64,000 nt of DNA from Aphis gossypii. Lineage: Eukaryota > Arthropoda > Insecta > Hemiptera > Aphididae. Positions 54,559 through 64,000 of the stretch are shown here, piece after piece (position 1 is the first letter of the stretch; every line of letters starts with the position of its first letter). The translations under genes and the position numbers were made by a program. The notes beneath the pieces are model-generated. The model was not told the DNA's origin, searched no databases, and was given only the letters and a program-made list of their open reading frames with translations. Location: positions 44,245,260 through 44,309,259 of the forward strand of contig NC_065530.1 of assembly GCF_020184175.1 (NCBI RefSeq). The letters run 5' to 3'.

Positions 54559-56839
54559 GAAAAAAATGTTTTTAAATCATGATGTAGATATTGTTATACA
54601 TTGTATAAATTATTGATTATGCATTTATGCGGTAAAAAAAAAAATACAAAAAATTGACCAATTATAATACTGTTTAAATATACAAATTGCAGTAACTATT
54701 TAATATATATATATATATATATATTATATGAATTAATTTTGTACGTAAAAAAATAAGTACGGGTTACACTACTATACATTTATTCATTAGAGTTTAACAG
54801 TTAAAAATCATAATGATATTATGTTAAATTTAAATATTATAAGTTTTATTTTTTTTGTTGGTAAATACAAAATTTCAATCTGTCAAAAACAATATATTTA
54901 TAATTCATAAGCTGTAAAGTGAAGTGATAGAGTTTCCAATTGTATAACAATATTGCAAATACACAATTTTGTGTTACTATATTATAGATTCTATATTTTT
55001 TTTTAAAAATTTCATTAAATGGTCTAAACATATTATCTACCTTTTATTACACTTATATATATTATAATGACTTTTAAATGTAATGCAAGGCCGCATATAT
55101 CATTTATATTTCACAAATCGATTAATTTTAGTTTAGTAATTAAAGATTTAACGTCTCATTATTATTATCTAACAGCGAGGATCAATTATATTATTTATAT
55201 ATATATATATATATATAGTTATTCAACGTTAGTGTCATCATTCATTCAATATTATGCGTGCGACAGTAAAAATTTGATGTTATTGCTGTCTGTCTGCTTT
55301 TCAAATGGCCTATTTTTACAGCTATATTAACGCTATATGCCATTAATTTAATTGCAGCATTCATATAAATAGTAATTGTCGAAAATAACTAGTGATTTAA
55401 TTCCAAAACAAACTATCTTGAGATTAACTTTTTAATTATTATATAGTAACCAACTAAAAGTCATTCGATAAACTACCATAACGTTATAATGCAATTTTTC
55501 AATAATTGCAGTCGTGAACATTTTCACGTCATAAACAAGCATCATGATAGTTCAAAAACATGGTAAACATTCCTAGAAAATTGAACAACGCGCATTAAAC
55601 CGTTTAGAACAATTAATCTTGATTTATGAAGCGTTCTTAAAAATATTACGACTAAACCCTGCGAGGATAATATGAGGATAATACTAATCACGGGAAAATG
55701 ACGTTCACATAAAACAACATGGGATTTATACTTCCTTTTTCCGGATTTTACGGTTGGCGAAGTTAAGAAACGGAATGGAATCATTATATTTAGCTTAAAT
55801 ATATATAGGTACATAAAAGGATTAAAGGATATTTTTGACTAACCGATTGAAACCACAATCGGTCACGTAGATATTGAGTGTATTCCTGTCGTGTGTTATT
55901 AATCTTGACAATTATTTTTGTAAAAAAGTAAAGGGAGTTGTTTTTAAAATAAAAAAATAGAGCGTATTTATTGTTATTATTATTATTATTATACATAATA
56001 CACGTTAAAATGAAATGCTGTTTCTACCTTGCCTTCACAAATCGTTCAATACATATATTAATTTTGTTTTAGGGTGCAGTGTTGTTTTTTTCATCCTAAC
56101 CGATGTTAATGTGACGTTAATTTGTTGACATGGGTTACCCTTTTTCTTAACATCAGGTGAAAACCTTTCCTGACGACTGCAGTTGTAACGCTGCACCAAA
56201 TGTAGATTAAAACGTATATGGAAAAGTAAAAGTGCGGGGTTTTTGGCAATCAAAAAATAAAAAAAACAGTAAGACTTTAAACCTACAAGTATGATTCGTG
56301 TTATAGGAATTTGGAAAAATTCTAATTGAAAACTCTCTAGAATAAGGATACTGTCGACAAAGGGGGCAATTTGTATTACTCTGAGTATGTCTATTTTCTA
56401 TTTTTGTATAAAATATGCATTATTGTTGTTTATTAGTATTAGTTTCAGTTTACGAGTATATTAAACTATATTATAAATTTATGTCAATCTATATGATAAC
56501 TAAGCTGAGAATGTAAAAACTTTAAAATATTATATATTACTGAATCATAGTGGCATAGTGTATAGAATCTTAAATTTTAGGAAAAAAGTTATTTTGGTAT
56601 TCAAAAATCAAAGTTAAAATTGTTTAAATTATTTAACTCAATCAAAAATATTAACGTTTATAAAATTATAATATACTTTTAAAGATAAAATAACAATAAC
56701 TTATAAATAATTAATAAAGAACAAATTGTTCAAAAGTATCTAGATATATACTATACATTATGTTTAATATAAATACCCGCAAAGACAAAACACTGCAAAT
56801 ATTTTATATGAATACTAAATAATGAAATTACTGTTAAAA

Positions 56840-56885
56840 ACAATGTTATATACCTATTTACCTAAAAAATAAAAATATTAATCGC
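56840..56885 (-). promoter_or_regulatory. Weak second ratchet-like site
   Basis: On the minus strand a T-rich tract ends in TTTTTTAG at 56862 and continues as GTAAATAGG from 56861. A GATTAAT branch-like word lies about 20 bases upstream. The 5' splice half departs from GTRAGT at position 5 (A for G), and in such AT-rich DNA TTTTAG|GTAAA can arise by chance. Confidence 0.2.
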
Positions 56886-57189
56886 TAAACTTTTTTCTAT
56901 CATAATAATAGTTGGTTTTAATCTATATTAATTTTTATTTTATATAATAAATACTTGAGATCCGTCATATATAAAGTATTTTGTAAGTAAATAATTACTT
57001 TGTATGTACTTAGATACCTAGTTTAACACTAAAATATTCAAATAAATTTCAAATTATAATCTATTAGTGTGTGTAACTATAATACCTATTTTTAATACGT
57101 TAAATTATTTTACAAACTGATAAAGTATTGAATAATAATAAGTTATTTATGTAATTATAAATATTATTATCGTATTTGTGAATAAAAAG

Positions 57190-57530
57190 ACAATAAGTTA
57201 GTTATAGTTTATAAACCAAAAACTACTCAACCGATTTTAACGAGATTAAAGGTTGGTTTTTAGAGATATTAAAAAAGTATTGAGAGTAGTTTGAACCCAC
57301 GTCTAATATGTGGTGTTGAACAAACTTTTTTATTTTTATGTTGATTTCATAATTTACTATAGGTAAAAAGAATTATATTTTAAAATGGTTAATTGTTGCT
57401 AGCGAAGGTACACCTGAAACCGATAAGCTACACTTCAATTAAAATACACCATGCGTTGAATCTAATCTGACATAGGTAAATTGCCTACATCAAGTTTGGC
57501 CACAAAGCGAGATCACTAAAACCAAAATGT
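57190..57530 (+). repeat. Dispersed repeat, copy 1
   Basis: This contains AAACTACTCAACCGATTTT followed by TTTTTAGAGATATT, GAGAGTAGTTT and, further on, CACAAAGCGAGATCACTA. The same order of blocks recurs at 61340-61560. The opening block resembles a motif common in insect dispersed repeats. The family is not identified and there is no coding frame. Confidence 0.45.
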
Positions 57531-60154
57531 TATAAATTTTATATCGAATGCCGTATTTTATAATTGTTGTTAAATTATCTCGGATTAAGTCAGGTAATAC
57601 AACTAGCTTTAGACAAATTAACATTCATAATAAATATTATAATATTCATTATTTAATTTAGTTTATTGTTGTACTCGTATTATAATATTTGTCATATGAG
57701 TCAAGACAATAAAAAAAACCTTATTTGCACTTCTAACATTATAATATATATATTATATTATATATGTTAAAAATAATTGTTGAAAATTTAAAATGTTATC
57801 CAATTTGTTTTTAATGAGTATCCTATAAATTAATTTAAATTTAATAATCTGTATGATATAATTTTATTAATTTTCTCGAAACAGTGGCACTATCTTTAAA
57901 GTTATACTGAAAAACTGTATATTACTATTGAAAATGGATTTGTTAGTAAATAAATAAAACTAAAATAATAAATAATGTCTAACATTTTTTTTCAAATTAC
58001 ATTTGTATACAATAAATATTATATTGTTTGACCTTTGAATAAAAATTCAATGATATATATAGTTAAAATAATAATATGTATTATTTTATACATTCTAATA
58101 AAAGAATTAAAGTTTCATAGATTAGATATAGTGAAAATTCTGGGTAGTATATTAATACTCAAGTTAGATTTTTAAAAACTGACATTTGATTTTAATTTTC
58201 TTTCGGACATTATTGAAAATTAAATACATCATGACTAGGTTAGTGGAGTATATATTATCAAAAACAATACCACTACGAAGAATTTTGCTTTAGTACGATG
58301 TTTTCTATAAATTTTTTTTCATGCCATACTATGAATGATAGTTTTTAATTTTATTAAAAATATTAAATGTATTATTATACATTTTAAATGATCTTTTAAT
58401 TTTTATAAAATTACATATCGTATTTAATTTTAAAGTCGTTTTTTGAATGTTTCACAGTAAAATATAGTGCGTCTTTGAATTATAAAATATATTTAATAGT
58501 TTATGAATTTATATTTAATATCCAATAAAATCCAAATAGCGGTAATCAATTTAATTTAAATACAATTATTACTTTAATACCATGTAATAAAAAAATTCTA
58601 TTTGCACAAATTCAATAAAACGAAATGCCTGTACTAAAGTTTCGTCTAGACCATTCAAACTCTACGACATTGGTGACACTGTTAAAATATTTGTAAAAAC
58701 AAATACTAGAAATATTTTTTTTAATATTTAGTTTCTACTTACCGATGCGTAAAATAAATCTAAATAAATTTTACCGTCATTATATTTATTTTAATACCTT
58801 AATAGGCTTAATATGTCTACAATATATACTAATTAACTCTTTAAATATCCTAGAAAATAGTTGGCCGGCTAATAAGATAACCCGTAATTCATTACGATAT
58901 AAAAAATATTTAACTTCGAAATATTTCTGAACACGCGTTATAACATTTTTTCATATTAAACCGAAAACGATTTTGAGGCAGAGTTTTGATAGTTCTACTG
59001 TTTGTTTTTGATCTATTCAATATTTAAAAATCAGTTTTTTTTTATATATAGAACATTATTATTTTTTTTTAACTCGATGAAAAAAATAGGTATACATTTT
59101 TCCAATTTTACTACGAAAAATTACAGATACAAAATATACACCTTATTTTTAAAAACAAAATTATTTTATAAAATATATAGCTATGGACATATGAATTAAA
59201 GCATTTTTATTAAAAAAAAAAATCACGCATATAGTTTTATGAGTTGTATAAGTTATCAATAGTTAAATTTTTACAATTAAACCATAAAAATTACAGTCAC
59301 TAATACACAAAATAATACTTAAATAATGTTTTTTACTGTGATCTTACTGATTTACTATCCATACAACGCTAACATTTCTAACTCAGATTTAATAAATGTG
59401 TTAATTTGAAGACATAAAATAGAAATATACGATTTATAACATTAAAGTGTTTATTACAAATTGTTCATGATCAATATCATTATTAAGACAAAATAGGTAT
59501 AAAATATAAATGAATTAAAGAGTATTATAAATAAACGTCATGTATAACTGCATCCTATTGCGTATCAAAAATCATTCATAAATCATATTTTAAATACACC
59601 TATATAGTGACTGGTGCAATTATTATAAAATAATAAGGTTGATATACTAAAAATACCATTAACTCTTGTACGGAGACCAAAAGTCTTATACTACTGACTA
59701 AATTTCTAACGATACTCAAAACTACCCGGGGACTAAATGTCATTACTCAGTACCATATTATCTAGGTGGGTTATATGTACTAAGGGTGCAAAAAAAGATT
59801 ATGACACAAAATCCAACCTGAATAATGCATATAATTTTCATGCAAAAAAATTATAAAGCATTTATAACAGGTTAGGTATCAAATTATATTAAAATAATAT
59901 AATATTGTCGAACGAATTAGAAAAATAATGGTCATATATTTTTAAAACCTAAGAATTTTAGATGTTGGTTATTTATAACATAATTTTTATATATCGGTAG
60001 AATAAAAGCAAATACACTGCAAAAAAGAGTAGGTACAATATATACCCATAACGTGTTCGTATAAGTGGTAACTGGTAAGACATTTAGACATTTTTAAAAC
60101 GGTCACACAATAAATAAAAACCAATAACAATAGATAGAAATATGTAAAGCTCAC
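57531..60154. other. AT-rich noncoding DNA
   Basis: No gene seen. Two related blocks (GGAGACCAAAAGTCTTA near 59669 and GGGGACTAAATGTCATTA near 59728) form an imperfect direct repeat. A minus-strand GCATCG|GTAAGT donor-like site lies at about 58741 without exon-like sequence beside it. Confidence 0.4.
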
Positions 60155-60637
60155 CTGGTTTTGTTATAAATATAGTAATATAATATTTTTTATTAAAGTT
60201 TTGCGAGTCTATGCCTCTCGGAACGTGTGAGTTTGGCAGTCAGCTGTGTCGTGAAGGCGCAGGCCGCGTGCCGTCCAAACAGCGTGCCGGCGATTACTGC
60301 GGTCACCGGACCGACGCGCCTTCGTCGCGCACTTTTGTCGAAGCCCACACGATGGGCGTAACCCCGAGACGGCGAGCGCGGGCGCCTTGACACGCTCATG
60401 CTCCGCCCGGCTGGCCCACGTGTACCGCGGCGTCGCGGACCGTCTAGCGCCGGGTGACCCACATCCCGCGGTTCCCGTGGGCGAGTTTTCACCCAGTACC
60501 CGAGTTTCGGGGCACCTCCTTTTCTTCCGCCCAAACCCCCCCAATACCACCACCCCCACCCACCCCACTTGTCTATAATTCCCCCCCTAACACCAGTCGT
60601 GGGGGATGCGCGCACTCCCCACTATACACATACACGC

Positions 60638-60668
<31 letters not shown>

Positions 60669-60720
60669 AGCATACACACACGCGCACGCAAACGCTCGCC
60701 TAACCGCCTACAGCTTTTTT
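60155..60720 (-). other. GC-rich island; candidate distal first exon/promoter of LMO
   Basis: From about 60190 to 60600 the sequence is strongly GC- and CpG-rich, the most extreme composition in the window. On the minus strand it is followed by AACCAG|GTGAGC at 60155/60154, a near-consensus 5' splice site. Open frames of 119 and 140 codons cross it, but they are low-complexity Arg/Gly/Pro-rich and I recognise no domain, so I do not call a protein. A CA repeat adjoins at 60643-60668. A CpG-rich first exon with a good donor upstream of LMO is the simplest reading. Unrelated promoters or a repeat of unusual composition remain possible. Confidence 0.4.
60643..60668. repeat. (CA)13 microsatellite
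   Basis: Uninterrupted CA units sit within a longer interrupted CA/CG tract (about 60624-60690) beside the GC-rich island, on what would be the promoter side of the candidate distal exon. Confidence 0.95.
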
Positions 60721-63399
60721 TCATTCTCTGGCTTATATATTATCTTTACGTTATTTTACGACGAACTTCATAATAATATAATACTGCTTTTATACCATGT
60801 CTATTATACTGCTAAATCTTTTCGTATTATATTATTTTTTGTTTCAGCGACTAATAGGGTGTGGCTTATATAATATTAAAAACACCCTGGATCGATTTAG
60901 ACGAAAAGCAATGAGAATATTTCAACTAAAACAAAACGGAAAGGATAGATAATAATATAGATTATTATCTATTATTATCTATAAATCAACTGATGTAAAT
61001 ATTCAAAAATAATATTTATAATATTTCGAATAGGTATTATATTTGGGTTAGGTATATCTAATTGACGTTTAAGCTAATTCACAATTTTCGACTAATTAAC
61101 ACCAAATTGTGTACGCATATTATTATAGAGATCTCAGACTAAATTTTACACACATATATTCTTTAAGACTTGAGGAGTGTAAAGTTTCATTTTTTTAACG
61201 CATGTAGCTTTGGGTGACTCATACTGAAATTTAGTTTTGACTCATGAAAATTTCTGGATTATATTATATGTGGTAGCATATTATATGTACAGAAATAAAA
61301 GAAACATATATTATAATCTATACACATAAATTAATGGATATTTTTAGTTTATATACTTAAAAAGTACTCGACAGAGTTTGACGAAAATTTAAGATATTGT
61401 TCTTAGAGACATCATGAAACTACTTAGAGTAGTTTTAACTACGATTGAAATTATACCAACTTCTATATCTAATCCGCCAAAGGCAATTTCTCATGTCAGT
61501 CGAATTTGTTCATAAAGCGAGCTACATCTATTACGCTTCGTCCATGAATTCTACACTAAAACTGATAATCATCTGTATCACTATATTTTGTTAGTTTTAG
61601 CATTTAGTTTCCTTAGTAAAATTGGGTTATACAACTTAAATATTATTATTATAAATATAACATTTTAATGGTTAAACCTAGATTTATTTATTTTGTGTAT
61701 AGAAAATTATTAAAAATGTTGATTTATAGAATTTGTAGGTTTAATTTTCCTAACATTCAACACAAAAATTCTTATATAATTTTTATCAAGTAGTATAAGA
61801 AAGATAAAAATGATTATTAACTATTAATAACTCAAAGTATTATTTCCCTTTCAACCACAGATCTGTAAAGAATTTATTGAATCTATTATAGCTGATTTCT
61901 GATAGTAAAGCAACTCATTGTTTTTAATTTTAAATATACATATATAAAAAAAAATCTTTAAAATAAGTATAAATATTTTATAAACAATGATATCAACGGT
62001 ATTCAAAAAAAAAAAAAACAGGCTCTTTTATGAAATAATAATGTGCAACATTTTTGGACATCATTTTTTGATATGCAATTTGTATATACTACACGGGCCT
62101 CATGACCTCATTCAATTATTCTGATAAAAATTCCTCAATCGAAGTATAAACAGTAATAAATTACTGTTTTTTTTTTTACAAACGAAAATTTTATCATTTT
62201 CACATTTAACTCGTATGACATTGATATTAGAGGTATTTTTTTTGAATCGATACCTAGTATTTTCTTATAATAATATTTATATATATTATTAACTTCTATG
62301 TATTTTAAAATTTAAACATATTCATATATATTCGTATGTAAATAGTAAATACATGTTTAATGAAACATGCTATACGTACCTTCGTTCTCGTATACCTTAA
62401 TATTATTATACTATAGAGAAAACGTTAATGTAATAAAGAACCTACAGTAGTTGTACACTCGACAAATTTGTCTAATATTTATAATGAATTTTTCGAACCA
62501 TTTATTATATATTATATAACTCTATAAATTTGTTCAACGATATGAAAACATTAAAATGATTATTTGAATTTTTTATTTTAAAACTATTTTGTAAAACTCA
62601 CTATTTTTGTTATTTAAATTATTGTTACTTAGTCATCATTTTATATAACTTACTATTTATAAAAAAAAAATAGCCAATTATTAGTGGTATTCCAAATATT
62701 GTTTTCCTAAATTAGAGTAAAATTTTTTTAATCTATATTTTCTGGTAGGTGTGTAAATTATTATATGTTACGATTGTTAATTTTTGGATCCATATTTAAA
62801 TTAATTTGTAATATATTTTACATAATGTTAATGTCAGTGCAACTATTATACTTTCAATAATAGTCTAATCGGTAGGTATATTTCAATTTATAATAAATTG
62901 TACCTATAATAAACATAACTATTTTTATGTTCTTAGGTATATGGTATCGAAGAACCAGCGTAATTGCAAACTAGTATGATTTAGCATAGACTTATCCATT
63001 GTAAAAATCTATAATCTCCAATTTTAACATTATTTTTGAAAAATATTAGTTATTTAAAAGGTTAATAATATCTAGTGTTACTGAATTTTAAACTAAATAT
63101 TGATATTTCAAACTTTTGAAGTCAATATTTTTATTTATATGTTTTGTAATAATTAGTGTATTTACAATAGAAAACTATTTTGGACCAATACTTGACCATT
63201 GATCAATCTACACTCTGCAGTGAACAAATATGTTTTTACCGATTTTTAAATGGTTTTGGAATTACGCAACAACCAAAATAATAGGTACAACCATTATTAA
63301 TAATTGGACCTTTTATAAATTAGATGCTTTGAAATAATCTTTACATTCATTTAAATAATAAAATATTGAATTGTTGATAGTATATACAATTGCCTGAAA
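60721..63399. other. AT-rich noncoding DNA right of distal candidate exon
   Basis: If the 60155 exon is a true first exon, this is upstream intergenic DNA. Besides repeat copy 2 at 61340 it holds poly-A runs and AT-rich sequence only. Confidence 0.4.
61340..61560 (+). repeat. Dispersed repeat, copy 2
   Basis: A diverged relative of the element at 57190: AAAGTACTCGACAGAGTTTG, then TTCTTAGAGACATCATG, TTAGAGTAGTTTTAACTAC, and at the end CATAAAGCGAGCTACATCT. Order and orientation match the first copy, but internal spacing is shorter, so one copy carries indels. The two sit about 4 kb apart and could be independent insertions or an old duplication. Confidence 0.45.
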
Positions 63400-64000
63400 A
63401 CTGCTTGCACCGACTTCCTCGAATCGACTGCGTTGTACATCAGGTTACGTCGAATTTAAAACATTTAATTTCTAACAGCGAATTTCACGTCAAGTTTTCC
63501 AACAAATTCAAACTCTCGTCGTGAAAACGCGCCGACCAGTCTCAGTAAGCTCTCAAAAGGGGTGGGTGGGTGGGGCTGGTATATACTGTATATTATTATC
63601 ATTGCGTACCGGATGTACCGGATGGCGGGCCGCTGCGGTACGCATATATACGATATTATAACGTACGAGCTGGTCGTTATTCATCGAATTAATTGCCGTT
63701 CGCGGACACTTTGGTGCGCCAGCCGGTCAAACTTGGGCCATAAAGTCGGGCGGCGCGATGAGGGATTCGAAACTCGCTCGACGGAAATTACGACGGTGAA
63801 TATCATCGTCATCGTTATTATAATAATAATTATTACAATTATTATTGTTATATTCACGAGATTTCAGTCGAGAAGGAGAGTTGCAAGCACACCTTTAAAC
63901 TACCGCCAAATAATCATCGCATCTCGAGTAAGTTTTTATGTGTGTGTGCGTGATGGGTGGGGGTGAGTGTGTTCGTGGGTGCTGGTATGCGTTAACGACG
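63400..64000. other. CpG-containing island at right edge
   Basis: Higher-GC from about 63400 with GGTGGGTGGGTGGGG and GGCGGGCCGCTGCGG words, interrupted by an AT repeat at 63810-63850. A plus-strand CTCGA|GTAAGT donor-like site is at 63926/63927, so the island could hold a first exon of a plus-strand gene running off the window, or another upstream LMO promoter. The 134-codon plus frame is Ile-rich through the repeat and is not convincing. Confidence 0.25.

Larger units (their letters stand above)
54281..57189. other. AT-rich noncoding DNA
   Basis: Dominated by TA microsatellites and poly-A/T. Contains the weak ratchet-like site at 56861. Frames of up to 90 codons are without domains. Confidence 0.45.

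Noticed and set aside
58736..58750. Minus-strand GCATCG|GTAAGT as an LMO first-exon donor
   Set aside because: The sequence upstream is plain AT-rich DNA with no exon-like composition; isolated GTAAGT words occur by chance in 64 kb.
60193..60873. Overlapping 119-140 codon frames on both strands as proteins
   Set aside because: High GC depletes stop codons in every frame; translations are low-complexity and no domain is recognisable.
1..64000. CRISPR arrays, bacterial operons, rRNA genes or integrated viral genes
   Set aside because: No regularly spaced identical repeats, no operon-like run of frames, and no recognisable rRNA or viral protein motifs on either strand.

Overview
The window looks like a stretch of an AT-rich insect genome, most likely a hemipteran and plausibly an aphid. 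This rests on the very AT-rich background, the many ATAATATTAT-like and TAGGTACCTA-like words, short phase-matched introns, hAT-type miniature elements, and a LIM-only protein gene closest by memory to insect Beadex/dLMO. There are no bacterial operons, rRNA or tRNA genes, or CRISPR arrays. Nearly all long open frames are chance openings in noncoding DNA.

The one gene that can be named is on the minus strand at 11440-12063. Three coding exons (12063-11929, 11765-11628, 11565-11440) join in a consistent phase and encode residues 1-130 of an LMO (LIM-only, Beadex/dLMO) protein: a short Ser/Ala-rich N-terminus, a complete LIM1 zinc-binding domain, and LIM2 up to its sixth ligand. The exon that would finish LIM2 was not found by eye between 1 and 11439, so the last intron probably runs off the left edge. 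The ATG lies only 7 bases inside its exon, so the promoter and 5'UTR must lie further right.

The best discovery candidate is at 37803/37802 on the minus strand. There a long T-rich tract is followed directly by GCAG and GTGAGT, a 3' splice site abutting a 5' splice site with no exon between. That is the signature of a zero-nucleotide recursive splicing (ratchet) site. If the distal candidate exon ending at 60155 is a real first exon, this site cuts the inferred 48 kb intron into pieces of about 22.4 and 25.7 kb. A second candidate first exon ends at 23277. The inferred gene would then have at least two promoters, and the DNA from about 12 to 60 kb would be intron.

That interval, and the DNA on either side, alternates between very AT-rich DNA and higher-GC, CpG-containing islands of 0.3-1.3 kb every few kilobases. 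These are candidate enhancers, alternative first exons or promoters. Mobile-element traces include a 147 bp hAT-type MITE with a perfect 8 bp target duplication (41637-41783), a decayed hAT-like element (50255-50430), an inverted-motif repeat (24901-25450), a diverged pair of dispersed repeats (57190-57530 and 61340-61560), a TTTTGCAT-type repeat (53050-53330) and a higher-GC repeat-like block (46083-46485).
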